A stretch of 64,000 bases of DNA from JAWSVE01 sp033852115 (GCA_033852115.1 JAWSVE010000001.1:496001-560000), one strand, 5' to 3'. Numbered from the stretch's first letter, positions 33,024 through 41,625 are shown. The notes: generated by a model from the letters alone, not told the origin. A program made the numbers and translations.

Positions 33024-35060
33024 TTAAAAGCGGTACTCTGCGCTAACGTAGTAGGATCTCGGCTCCCCAGGAAAATACCGCGCACCACTGAAGCCAGTAA
33101 AGTCTGCACGTTCAGCGTAACGCCGATCTGTTAAGTTCAACACCCGTAATCCAAGATTCAATGAAGGTATTGGCTGGTACTCGGCCCGTATATTGGCAAT
33201 ATCGTGGCCAGAGTAGTCATTATCATTTTGCGGGTCAGTGAAATAGCTGCCCATATGAACCCACTCAAGCTCACTACGCAAATTGGGCACAACTTGCCAA
33301 CTTAACTGGGCACTACCAAAACGCTTAGGCGCGGTATCTACCTGATTATTTTTTACATCGACCCCACCAACAATGATAGATTTACTGTAGTAATGATCGC
33401 CGTAGTTTGCCGCAACTGAAAGGTCCAACCCTTCTACAATCTGCACCCCCAGCTCTAATTCGTAACCAACATGTTTGGTTTCACCGTTGTCAACATTTTG
33501 CCTGTTGCTATCTTGGAATATGACATTTTGTTTTTCCATTGCATACGCATTTACTTCGTAGCGAAACTTTGTGCTACGACCTCTTAAACCAAGCTCAACG
33601 CTTTCAAGCTTTTCTGAATCGATATTCGCAACCTGTTGCCCACCTTGAAGCCGATAGACTTCCGTTGCTTGCGGTGCCCGATAGCCCTTTGCGATATCGG
33701 CATACATTACTATGTCATCGGTAAGCGCGTACTTTAAACCGAGGTTGGGAGACCAATTGTTATAACTATCTTTTCTATCCGCAGGTCGAGTATAGCGGCA
33801 CGGGAATGCGCACGGAGATCCATCAGCTTGGGTGTTGCCGTCACGCATACGATTGTCATAGTCGTAGCGCATCGATTCAAATCGCAACCCGGCATTGAGA
33901 GAAAGTTGATTTGTCATAGCCCACCGCAAGTCTACATACGGTGACGCCTGCAATGCTTCGACGCGATAGTTATATTGTCGACCCGTCGGAAAAACAGCAA
34001 AACTCGGAGCAGCTTGTGTTTGCTTCAGATAACCATCGGTGATCTCTGCATCGAATCCCACTACCCAATCAACATCCGCAATAGATGAATCATAAAGTCG
34101 AGAGGTAACACCTAAACTTTTTTGACCGTTCTCTTCAACCGGGTTACCGGGTAAAAAGTGCATCATAAAATCCATTTCAGTTTTTCGAGCATAGGGTGTA
34201 ATAACCAAATTGCGATGCTCGGACAACGCTCGCTCAAAGCTTGAATACAACCGGTAAGACTTCGCGTCACGATAAGCTTCTGGATTTTCATTTGTAGTAA
34301 TTGCATCATCATCTTTGTACGAGTCTTCACCAGTAATGTAACCCGCTGTTTCTTGATTCAAATTACTCGCAGCAAATGCACTGGTAATAGTCCAAACGTC
34401 ACCACTGTATTGATGCTTAACATGTAATTTTTGTTCGTCATAGCCGGAATCATCGCGAAAGCCGCCGTCATGTGTCGCCGTAAGCTGAGATGTAATGGCG
34501 TGATCACCCAACGCAATATTTCCATCCAAGGTATTACGGCGATAATCGTTAGACCCCGCTTCAGTTTTGATAGAAATTTCGTCATCTTGTCCCACTGACG
34601 GCATTAATACATTTACGACCCCATGCAACGCATTAGAACCGTAGAGCGCTGTATTAGGCCCTCGAATAACTTCGATCTGTTGAGCCACTTCGGTATAGGA
34701 TTCAAACAACTCATTCACATTGCAAAAACCAGCCGCGCGCAATGGTATGTTATCTTGAGCAGTCAAAAACGCTCCACACGCTCCGGCACCAGTTAACACA
34801 GGCGAGCGGACTGACGGGAGATATTCTTTACCGTTACCCTGCTGCAAGTTCACACCCGGTACGCGCAACAACGCATCTTGAATGTGCAATGCCGAAACCA
34901 TTTCAAGCGATTTTCTATCCATCTTTCCAATATTGCCAACGGTGTCAAAACGCTCGGTAGACTTTTTGCTAACAGTGACAACTTCATCAACATATTCATC
35001 ACCCGCTTGAGCAAGCGTGACGGCGGTAGGGACCAAAAGAGATAGAGCTATATAGCGCAT
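33024..35060 (-). CDS. TonB-dependent outer-membrane receptor
   Basis: A 678-residue energy-coupled outer-membrane transporter. The signal peptide is residues 1-19 (cleavage after LAQA). A TonB-box-like EVVTVS follows, then the plug domain (about 45-160) with ALLRVPGVN, VIRGPNTALYGSNALHGVVNV, and the 22-strand barrel ending in the aromatic terminus YYVSAEYRF. The plug carries two cysteines about 18 residues apart, and an extracellular loop has another pair (SPCAFPC), all possible disulfides. The substrate is unknown; no siderophore or cobalamin genes are adjacent. I saw no clear Fur box upstream. Confidence 0.93.
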   Translation of the reverse strand: MRYIALSLLVPTAVTLAQAGDEYVDEVVTVSKKSTERFDTVGNIGKMDRKSLEMVSALHIQDALLRVPGVNLQQGNGKEYLPSVRSPVLTGAGACGAFLTAQDNIPLRAAGFCNVNELFESYTEVAQQIEVIRGPNTALYGSNALHGVVNVLMPSVGQDDEISIKTEAGSNDYRRNTLDGNIALGDHAITSQLTATHDGGFRDDSGYDEQKLHVKHQYSGDVWTITSAFAASNLNQETAGYITGEDSYKDDDAITTNENPEAYRDAKSYRLYSSFERALSEHRNLVITPYARKTEMDFMMHFLPGNPVEENGQKSLGVTSRLYDSSIADVDWVVGFDAEITDGYLKQTQAAPSFAVFPTGRQYNYRVEALQASPYVDLRWAMTNQLSLNAGLRFESMRYDYDNRMRDGNTQADGSPCAFPCRYTRPADRKDSYNNWSPNLGLKYALTDDIVMYADIAKGYRAPQATEVYRLQGGQQVANIDSEKLESVELGLRGRSTKFRYEVNAYAMEKQNVIFQDSNRQNVDNGETKHVGYELELGVQIVEGLDLSVAANYGDHYYSKSIIVGGVDVKNNQVDTAPKRFGSAQLSWQVVPNLRSELEWVHMGSYFTDPQNDNDYSGHDIANIRAEYQPIPSLNLGLRVLNLTDRRYAERADFTGFSGARYFPGEPRSYYVSAEYRF

Positions 35061-35186
35061 AACGAAACCCGATTAACACTGAAAATGAAAGAGGGGGCAC
35101 CTTATCAAAAAGGCAGTCACGCTGACTAGAAGATTCGCGTCTAGCGACGGTTAAGCACTGTTAAATGACGTAATGTATTGGAAGGA

Positions 35187-35681
35187 TTAAGCAACAGCAG
35201 AATGCGAATGAGAACTTAATAAATGATTGACCTCATTAAGGCGACGACAGCTCTCCCGGGCAATGTTCAGCACAACAATGCCAAACACTTCCTTGTCTTC
35301 ATTAAAAATATCCATCAGGTTCTCGCGGGACAGCACCAATACTTCGACGTCGCTAAATGTTCGAACACTAGCACTGTGTGGCTGAATCCCAATCACTGAG
35401 GTTTCGCCAAAACAGCTGCCGACCTTAAAGCAATGACCATACAATGGATGTTGGTCATGCTCATATTCGAGCTGCGCTATCCCACTGAGCAAGATGAATA
35501 TATCTGACGCTGGATCGCCCTCGTGGAAGATGACCTGATTCACTGCGTAACGTCGCTGGCCAAACTTGCCAGACAAATATTCCACCTGGTTCTCAGATAG
35601 CCCCCCAAACATAGACACCGCATCGAGCACACTTTGAAGTTGGGCTCGATCAATTGAGGTCTGGCTGGTGTTTACTTCCAC
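35187..35681 (-). CDS. Cyclic-nucleotide-binding domain protein without DNA-binding domain
   Basis: A protein of 164 residues when started at the GTG at 35681, which has a good ribosome-binding site (TAGGAG, 5-base spacing); the frame also opens at an ATG at 35702. A single cNMP-binding fold fills it: RRYAVNQVIFHEGDPASDIF, LLSGIAQLEYE, GSCFGETSVIGIQPHSASVR (the phosphate-binding cassette position) and DVEVLVLSRENLMDIF. No helix-turn-helix follows, so it is not a CRP/FNR regulator by itself. It may be a stand-alone sensor. The ligand is unknown. Confidence 0.8.
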   Translation of the reverse strand: MEVNTSQTSIDRAQLQSVLDAVSMFGGLSENQVEYLSGKFGQRRYAVNQVIFHEGDPASDIFILLSGIAQLEYEHDQHPLYGHCFKVGSCFGETSVIGIQPHSASVRTFSDVEVLVLSRENLMDIFNEDKEVFGIVVLNIARESCRRLNEVNHLLSSHSHSAVA

Positions 35682-35767
35682 GATTACTCCTAGGCAGCGC
35701 AATCAAAAGTGCTGCTTATTCTAAGTAAAGTAGATCATCTGGAGGTTTGGCAAGAAAACGCCAATAA

Positions 35768-35802
35768 TTTTCCCTCGCTAGCCGGAGGCTAGCGAGGGAA
35801 AA
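35768..35802. repeat. Perfect 16-bp inverted repeat
   Basis: Arms 35768-35783 and 35787-35802 are exact reverse complements around a 3-base loop (core CCCTCGCTAGCC). The outermost bases are TTTT/AAAA. It lies 37 bases past the stop of the Yip1-family gene and 66 bases before the cNMP-protein ATG at 35702. A T run is lacking on both strands outside the arms, so it is an atypical terminator at best. Confidence 0.85.
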
Positions 35803-35839
35803 TGGATAGAAATAGGGAAACGTGTGGAATAGGTTTGGT

Positions 35840-36442
35840 CTAGCGTTGGAACTCAGGCTCGGAGATAAACTCCCAGAAAATCACAGTGACACCCATGACA
35901 GCAATCAGAATGACGAGCGCAACCGCAACGATGGCACTAGCAAACAAAAAGCCACGATCTGCCGGAATCCCCATAACAATCGGAATACCCACATACAAAA
36001 GGTAGACCGCATAGGCCACGGCGGCGGTTCCTAAAACCACATCCAACCACAATATTGGGTAGATGCCAGCTATTCCTGCGACAAAAATTGGTGTCGCGGT
36101 AAACCCAGCTATGACGATACCTTTCACCGGATTAGATGCGGCACCATAAGTATGAGCCATCCAGTGGATGAAGTACCCTACACCGGCAACACTCAACACC
36201 ATCGCAATATAAAACGCACCAGCCAAGGACATAGCGCTCGATTCAGAAATGGTGATACTGGAGCCTTCTGCACCTATATTCCAGCCAGTCTGCGTGGTCC
36301 CAAAGTACCAAGCAACGGCGGGAAAAATCGCTAACACCAGAGCGTAAGGTAAATTACGCTTGAATGACTCTTCTGGTAAATTACTGATTGCTTGCCACTG
36401 CGATCGCGGGCTAAAAATCAGGCCGAACATGTGGTTCAACAT
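35840..36442 (-). CDS. Yip1 family membrane protein
   Basis: A 200-residue integral membrane protein with about five helices after a short cytoplasmic N-terminus (MLNHMFGLIFSPRSQWQAI). The opening Trp/Gln-rich segment, then PYALVLAIFPAVAWYFG and VKGIVIAGFTATPIFVAGIAGIYPILW, fit the Yip1/YIPF-type (DUF1282) family of small bacterial membrane proteins. Function is unknown in bacteria. It stands alone. Confidence 0.8.
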   Translation of the reverse strand: MLNHMFGLIFSPRSQWQAISNLPEESFKRNLPYALVLAIFPAVAWYFGTTQTGWNIGAEGSSITISESSAMSLAGAFYIAMVLSVAGVGYFIHWMAHTYGAASNPVKGIVIAGFTATPIFVAGIAGIYPILWLDVVLGTAAVAYAVYLLYVGIPIVMGIPADRGFLFASAIVAVALVILIAVMGVTVIFWEFISEPEFQR

Positions 36443-36560
36443 AGCATCTTCCTCAGCGTGTATTTCGTTATTATGTTATGCCTATAATCTTAGAGGAACC
36501 TTGTCTGAGGTCAATAGTTTCCCCTTTTTCTTTGAGGTTAGTGGTCAATTGAGCGTTCGG

Positions 36561-37616
36561 TTACTGAGCGAAGCTTCGCTTTGCTGCATGACTCACGAAA
36601 AGTGATACCGTCAGTAACGCGACCGCACCCGCTTGGTGCGCAGCGGCTAAAGAAACCGGCACCACATAGACTAGTGTCAATATCCCAAGGGAAACCTGCA
36701 AAATCAAAAATACTGGAAATAAAATAACCCCTAGACGTAAACGCCCAACTATATGTTGGCTCAGCGCGTAGAGAGTATATGCTGCAACAGCAAGAGAGAT
36801 AACATAGGCGAAGAAGCGATGGTTGAACTGCACAGTCGTGACATCATTAAAAATGTTCAACCAAAAGGGCTCCAAATTAAACAAGCCTACAGGGAAAAAC
36901 TTTCCATCCATTAATGGAAAGGTGTTGTACGCAAACCCGGCATCCAAGCCGGCAACCAACCCACCCGAGAGAATCATAAGAAAAATCAACACGTTTAACG
37001 TCATGGAAAAGCGTCTTATCCGATTGGCCGCTTGCGCATTAATTTGCGGCTGCTCATCAGCGGAAAACAGCAGGTCAAAAATCACCCACATCATGAAGCC
37101 GTATATAACTACCGCTAAGCCAAGATGCGCCGTCAATCGATACTGGCTGACTCGCGGAACATCAACTAGCCCACTTTTTACCATGTACCAACCCATTAAC
37201 CCCTGCAACCCACCAAGTACCAACAAAATCCACAGCCGAGGAGAAAGGGACTTAGATATTTTTCCGCGTATCAAAAAGTAAATGAAGGGGATGAAAAACA
37301 AGAGGCCAATCAAGCGCCCTAATACACGGTGAGCATACTCAAAAGCGAAGATTTTTTTGAACCCTGAAAGATCCATACCGCGATTTATTTTCTGGTATTC
37401 AGGGAACTGCTTGTACTTTTCGAAGGTCTCTTGCCAATGCTCTTCCGTCAAGGGAGGAATTATCCCCATAAGTGGTTTCCACTCGACCATCGATAAACCT
37501 GACTCCGTCAGACGGGTAACGCCCCCAAGAATAATCATTCCATAGATCACAGCAGCGCAAATAAGGAGCCATATTGCGATGGGGCGACTATCACGATCTT
37601 GAACAATTGGGGCCAT
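36561..37616 (-). CDS. ctaA: Heme A synthase (CtaA/Cox15)
   Basis: A 351-residue membrane monooxygenase with eight helices that converts heme O to heme A. The N-terminal GGVTRLTESGLSMVEWKPLMG (residues about 31-51) is the Cox15 signature. The four heme-ligand histidines are visible as FEYAHRVLGR, RLTAHLGLAV, FNHRFFAYV and AAHQAGAVALL. This is the alphaproteobacterial/mitochondrial-type version. Heme A serves aa3-type oxidases, none of which is in the window; the cbb3 genes downstream use heme b and c. Confidence 0.93.
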   Translation of the reverse strand: MAPIVQDRDSRPIAIWLLICAAVIYGMIILGGVTRLTESGLSMVEWKPLMGIIPPLTEEHWQETFEKYKQFPEYQKINRGMDLSGFKKIFAFEYAHRVLGRLIGLLFFIPFIYFLIRGKISKSLSPRLWILLVLGGLQGLMGWYMVKSGLVDVPRVSQYRLTAHLGLAVVIYGFMMWVIFDLLFSADEQPQINAQAANRIRRFSMTLNVLIFLMILSGGLVAGLDAGFAYNTFPLMDGKFFPVGLFNLEPFWLNIFNDVTTVQFNHRFFAYVISLAVAAYTLYALSQHIVGRLRLGVILFPVFLILQVSLGILTLVYVVPVSLAAAHQAGAVALLTVSLFVSHAAKRSFAQ

Positions 37617-37711
37617 TGTTTACTACTACCTATTCACTGTTGGCAAAAAATATTAGCGCGACATTGTACTTGATGGAAGGAATGCTGAATACGGATTAAC
37701 AGTTTTGGTAG

Positions 37712-37889
37712 TTGAACTACCAGTTTACCAGCGCCTGGGACGAGGGAGCATGGCAACCCCAGCAAAAAGCTGGTAATTTAACGCGCGGTGACCGGCTCCC
37801 AGGTCTACAGGACGTATTCGGTCACCCAAGATTACGCATAGATATAGATAATGAAGTTGCCGAACAACCACCCTTAGGAGCCAAACAGA
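37712..37889 (+). other. Structured leader region before the cytochrome c' gene
   Basis: The region can fold in two competing ways: CCTGGGA (37735-37741) with TCCCAGG (37797-37803), enclosing the hairpin CCAGC-AAAAA-GCTGG; or GGTGACCG (37787-37794) with CGGTCACC (37819-37826). A TTG-initiated open frame also crosses it and reads into the cytochrome gene in another frame. I do not recognise a known riboswitch. Confidence 0.35.
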
Positions 37890-38357
37890 ATGAAATCTAC
37901 CCTTATCTCAATCGCACTCAGTACCGTCATGTTAGCCACCGTTGGCTGCGGTGGAGGCGGAGACCCAGAAGCCGAACGAATTGCCAAACTTCGCCACGAT
38001 AATTTCGAAAAAATCGGCGGGGCATTCAAAACTATCCGCGATGAATTTAAAGAGTCCCCTGCCGACATGGCCAAAATAAGTGGCGCTGCGCAAACGATTG
38101 CCGGCTTAGCGAAAGAAGTGCCATCGTGGTTCCCAGCAGGTTCTGGCCCAGATTCTGGGGTAGATACCGAAGCCTTACCGTCTATCTGGGAAAAACCCGC
38201 TGAATTCCAAGCAGCCGCTGATCAGTTCGTATCGGCCTCCGATGCCTTTGCGGCCGCCGCCGCATCAGGCGACGCTCAAGCCACTATGGGCGAAATTCGC
38301 AATCTGGGTGGTGCGTGCAAAAACTGCCACGACAATTTCCGCGAAGAAGACGAATAA
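37890..38357 (+). CDS. Cytochrome c' (possible lipoprotein)
   Basis: A 155-residue class II c-type cytochrome: a four-helix bundle with the heme site CKNCH at 143-147, near the C-terminus. The N-terminus is a signal sequence ending in ATVGC, so C20 may be lipidated, although Thr at -3 is not the ideal lipobox residue. Known members bind NO/CO or donate electrons. The next gene encodes a cytochrome b561, and this pairing of soluble cytochrome c' with membrane cytochrome b is a recurring one, suggesting a small electron-transfer or NO-handling unit. It uses ATG after AGGAG. Confidence 0.9.
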   Translation: MKSTLISIALSTVMLATVGCGGGGDPEAERIAKLRHDNFEKIGGAFKTIRDEFKESPADMAKISGAAQTIAGLAKEVPSWFPAGSGPDSGVDTEALPSIWEKPAEFQAAADQFVSASDAFAAAAASGDAQATMGEIRNLGGACKNCHDNFREEDE

Positions 38358-38359
38358 CT

Positions 38360-39040
38360 GTGGAAAACGAAGTAAACTCAAAAACGGTGTGGGATTTTCC
38401 CACCCGTTTTTTTCATTGGTCTGTGGTTTCACTCTTCCTACTGTCTTGGTGGTCTATCGAATACGATAGGGTTGATATCCACCATTTATCCGGGTATTTA
38501 CTGCTCGCACTCCTCCTCTTTCGTATCACTTGGGGTTTCGTCGGCAGTACGACATCGAGATTTTCCAACTTTATCCATCGTCCCAGCACCGTATTAAATT
38601 ACTGCAAGCGGCTACTCGTAAAAGACGCCGGCGACACTGTTGGTCACAACCCGCTGGGTGGTCTCAGCGTTATTGCGATGATTGCATTGTTGCTAGCACA
38701 AATAATTCTTGGGCTATTTATCGAAGATGTCGACGGATTAGCACCTGGACCACTATCCCATTTGGTAGATTACAGCACTAATCGGTGGGCAGCGGAGACA
38801 CACGAAGTATTATTCGATGTATTGCTAGGGGTTATCGCTCTGCATATTTCAGCAATTTCATTTTACTTGCTGTACAAAAAGCGAAATTTAATTTCACCGA
38901 TGATAACGGGAAAGATGAAATTGAATGTGCACACTGGCATTGACATTAAACCCACATGGGTTGCATTACTGATCGTTATCAGTTTTGCCGCGGCACTTTA
39001 CTGGGCCTTCGGCGAGAGTTGGCTTGATCTATTTAGCTAA
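38360..39040 (+). CDS. Cytochrome b561 family membrane protein
   Basis: A 226-residue di-heme b-type membrane cytochrome. The start is the GTG at 38360, two bases after the cytochrome c' stop; a longer frame from 38315 lies inside that gene. TVWDFPTRFFHWSVVSLF, HHLSGYLLLALLLFRITWGFVGS (split across the first loop) and the later ETHEVLFDVLLGVIALHI carry the histidine ligands. Four membrane helices, plus a C-terminal helix near residues 200-222, are visible. It probably passes electrons between the quinol pool and the upstream cytochrome c'. Confidence 0.88.
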   Translation: MENEVNSKTVWDFPTRFFHWSVVSLFLLSWWSIEYDRVDIHHLSGYLLLALLLFRITWGFVGSTTSRFSNFIHRPSTVLNYCKRLLVKDAGDTVGHNPLGGLSVIAMIALLLAQIILGLFIEDVDGLAPGPLSHLVDYSTNRWAAETHEVLFDVLLGVIALHISAISFYLLYKKRNLISPMITGKMKLNVHTGIDIKPTWVALLIVISFAAALYWAFGESWLDLFS

Positions 39041-39088
39041 AATGCACTGCTTGCTGATCTTTTCAGTTACTCTGCGAAACATTTAACA

Positions 39089-39117
39089 ATTAATGCTGAC
39101 CTATAAACAGCATTAAT
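39089..39117. repeat. Inverted repeat upstream of the MFS gene
   Basis: Perfect 10-bp arms ATTAATGCTG/CAGCATTAAT around a 9-base loop, 50 bases past the cytochrome b561 stop and 170 before the MFS gene. No T run follows, so it may be a weak terminator or a protein-binding site. Confidence 0.6.
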
Positions 39118-39286
39118 CGTAGTTGACCCAACATTCCAAATGAGCGGGATTCGTTCAAAACTTGCTCCACCGGCCAGGGAATCCTCGCCCTTGATAAAGA
39201 TAAACAATCGCTAGATAGACAACGCGTCCGTTAGCACTTACAGTCCACCCTAACTATAAAAAATAATATTCAGGAGTGATTTACCT

Positions 39287-40735
39287 ATGTCAGGAACTAC
39301 TGCTGCGACCGGTGGGGAGGTTTCCGGTCACGTTACAGGATTCGGCACCAAACCCTACCGATCCTACGTACTCTTCGCGCTCACACTCATCTATATCATG
39401 AACTTTGTCGACCGCGGGCTATTAGCCGTGGTTGGTCCAGATCTCATTCCAGACTTAGGAATATCGGACACTCAATTTGGGCTTTTGACTGGGTTTGGTT
39501 TTGCGCTTCTCTATACTTTCGTTGGTATTCCATTGGCACGCTTCGCCGACGTCGCTCACCGTGTTTGGATAATGACCGTCTGTGTCGCATTGTGGTCGAT
39601 AATGACAGCGCTGTGCGGCCTTGCTGCAGAAGTAACCATCGGCTCGATCACAATCGGCGCGTTTTGGATTCTCCTCGCCTGCCGAGTTGGTGTGGGTATC
39701 GGTGAAGCTGGGTGTACACCTCCTGCAAACTCATTGATCGCTGACTACTACGCACCACGGGATCGATCGCAAGCGCTTGGATTCTATGCGATGGGTGTGA
39801 CGCTCGGTACGATGTTTGCGAACTTAATCGGTGGTTGGGTAACTGACTTATTCGATTGGCGTACAGCATTCTTGGTCGTTGGTCTGCCTGGCCTACTCAT
39901 TGCCGTCATATTTAAAATGACCGTTACCGAGCCACCTCGAGGTTATACTGACCCGCCCGAAACCGAAAACAAAGAAAGTGCCCCACTCAGTGAAGCAATA
40001 CGAGAGTTAATGACTAAGCCCGCATTCTGGCTTATGTCTTCTGGAGCCACTATCGCTGCATTTTGCGGCTATGGTATTTCATCTTTCCAATCTCTATTTC
40101 TTGTTCGGGCTCACGAAATCACTACAGGCCAAGCCGCTATTTGGATCAACACGCCTGTGGCCCTCTCGTCTGCCGTTGGCACCTTTGCAACCGGCTGGAT
40201 CGCGACCAAACTCTATCAGAAACACCCAGGGGCAATTGCCTGGGTACCCGCTGCCGGTTTGGCATTGTCGATTCCTTTCTACGTTTTCGCGTTCACGACT
40301 GAAAGTCTATTGTTTGCAGCGATTGGCCTAGTTATTGGTGGGTTCGTGAAATACGGTTATCTAGCGGCTCAATACACTATTGGCCAAGGCGTTGTTACAA
40401 TGCGTGTACGCGCAATGGCTACAGCGGTACTGCTCTTTGTCGTGAACCTTATTGGTTACGGCTTTGGTCCATTATTTATCGGAACTATCTCAGATATATT
40501 CTTTAGCAGCGGTATAGCAGATTTAGGGGTAACTGCAGAAGAGTTAGCTCGAAACCAATGCCACCCGCGCGTAGTGGCTGAGCTCAGCCAGAACCTGCAG
40601 GACGTTTGTGGACAGGTGTACGCACAAAGCCTTCAAACAGCGATGGTCATTGTTGCAGTGATGTACGCAGCCAGCTCCTTATTCTTCGTGTTAACCTGGC
40701 GCAGACTGGATAAAGATATGGTCGCCAGGGGATAG
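39287..40735 (+). CDS. MFS transporter (spinster/hexuronate-like type)
   Basis: A 482-residue, twelve-helix major facilitator. The A-motif loop between helices 2 and 3 reads GIPLARFADVAHRVWIM. MNFVDRGLLAVVGPDLIPDLGISDTQFGLLTGFGFALLYT is a start typical of the spinster-like MFS proteins common in marine proteobacteria. GVGIGEAGCTPPANSLIADYY and a GDWRTAF-like FDWRTAFLVVGLPGLL are further family segments. AGGAG lies 8 bases before the ATG. The substrate cannot be inferred, and it stands alone with its own terminator. Confidence 0.9.
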   Translation: MSGTTAATGGEVSGHVTGFGTKPYRSYVLFALTLIYIMNFVDRGLLAVVGPDLIPDLGISDTQFGLLTGFGFALLYTFVGIPLARFADVAHRVWIMTVCVALWSIMTALCGLAAEVTIGSITIGAFWILLACRVGVGIGEAGCTPPANSLIADYYAPRDRSQALGFYAMGVTLGTMFANLIGGWVTDLFDWRTAFLVVGLPGLLIAVIFKMTVTEPPRGYTDPPETENKESAPLSEAIRELMTKPAFWLMSSGATIAAFCGYGISSFQSLFLVRAHEITTGQAAIWINTPVALSSAVGTFATGWIATKLYQKHPGAIAWVPAAGLALSIPFYVFAFTTESLLFAAIGLVIGGFVKYGYLAAQYTIGQGVVTMRVRAMATAVLLFVVNLIGYGFGPLFIGTISDIFFSSGIADLGVTAEELARNQCHPRVVAELSQNLQDVCGQVYAQSLQTAMVIVAVMYAASSLFFVLTWRRLDKDMVARG

Positions 40736-40756
40736 CGAGCATTGTCTAGTAAATCG

Positions 40757-40785
40757 AGAGAGGGCGTTAATGGCCCTCTTCTTTT
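40757..40785 (+). terminator. Intrinsic terminator of the MFS gene
   Basis: Stem AGAGGGC/GCCCTCT (40759-40765 with 40773-40779), 7-base loop, followed by TCTTTT. It starts 24 bases after the stop codon. Confidence 0.8.
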
Positions 40786-40886
40786 ATTCGCAGTTTGACG
40801 AAGAACTAATGCAATAGTCAGCTCTCACCGTAACACAGAATCGCGCCCAGCACTGAGCAAGCTTCAGGCGTTGCTGCCAAAAGGTT

Positions 40887-41600
40887 TTAAAGCGGTAAGG
40901 ATAGACCCACCGCGCTCAAAACAGTCCACAAACCAAAAGCAAGAATTAACGCGCCCATTACATGCCGAACAATAGGTCGTCGCGAGAACGTTTGTACTTG
41001 CTGGGCAAACACACCAGACACCACCAGCGCAGGGGCAGTTCCCAGACCAAACGCAAACATAGTTGCTGCAGACATGAATGTATTATCCTGGGTAGCGCTA
41101 AAAGCTAAGGCGGAATACACTAGGCCACAGGGTAGCCAGCCCCACAACAGCCCCAAACATAACGCCTTGTAGAATCGGTCAACAGGCATCACCCGCTGTG
41201 TAAGCGGCTGGATTCTTCGCCAAAGTACATGGCCCAGTTTTTCCAATTTTACCAATCCGTACCACCAGCCCGCCAAGTACAAGCCCATCGCAATCAGCAA
41301 GACGCCTGACAACAGTTTTCCAACTGAAACACCCTGATGGTGATGTTCTCCATCACCCATACCGTGCATGGCATGCGGATCTAAATGGATCAGCCACCCC
41401 AAGACTCCACCCATGAATGCGTAACTAACCAAGCGCCCGACGTTGTAGAGAACATTGTAGAGCCAACGACTGCGGGCGTTGTCATTGCCTGCAGACACAC
41501 CCAGCGCGGAGGCAATTCCGCCACACATACCAATGCAATGCACACTGCCCATTAAACCCACAGTAAATGCACTAGCAATACTAATCAGTTGTTCGGTCAT
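40887..41600 (-). CDS. TauE/SafE-like (DsbD_2) membrane protein of the cbb3 cluster
   Basis: A 237-residue polytopic protein with six or seven helices. The first helix holds VHCIGMCGG, a Cys-x3-Cys motif characteristic of the DsbD_2/UreH-like group rather than classical sulfite exporters. A histidine-rich loop (HLDPHAMHGMGDGEHHHQG, about 71-89) suggests metal binding. It ends the ccoGHIS run; this gene type is regularly found right after ccoS in gammaproteobacteria. A role in copper handling for the oxidase is a reasonable inference but unproven. Confidence 0.85.
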   Translation of the reverse strand: MTEQLISIASAFTVGLMGSVHCIGMCGGIASALGVSAGNDNARSRWLYNVLYNVGRLVSYAFMGGVLGWLIHLDPHAMHGMGDGEHHHQGVSVGKLLSGVLLIAMGLYLAGWWYGLVKLEKLGHVLWRRIQPLTQRVMPVDRFYKALCLGLLWGWLPCGLVYSALAFSATQDNTFMSAATMFAFGLGTAPALVVSGVFAQQVQTFSRRPIVRHVMGALILAFGLWTVLSAVGLSLPL

Positions 41601-41625
41601 ATCGAATTAGATGTTGCTGCGCTTG

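Noticed and set aside
37712..38002. TTG-started 96-codon frame reading into the cytochrome c' gene
   Set aside because: No ribosome-binding site, rare start codon, overlap with a certain gene in another frame, and no recognisable domain. Its bases are better explained as a leader, although coding cannot be excluded.
39191..39204. FNR-like site TTGATAAAGATAAA upstream of the MFS gene
   Set aside because: One mismatch in the second half-site, and no -10 element at the class II position (TCCGTT).
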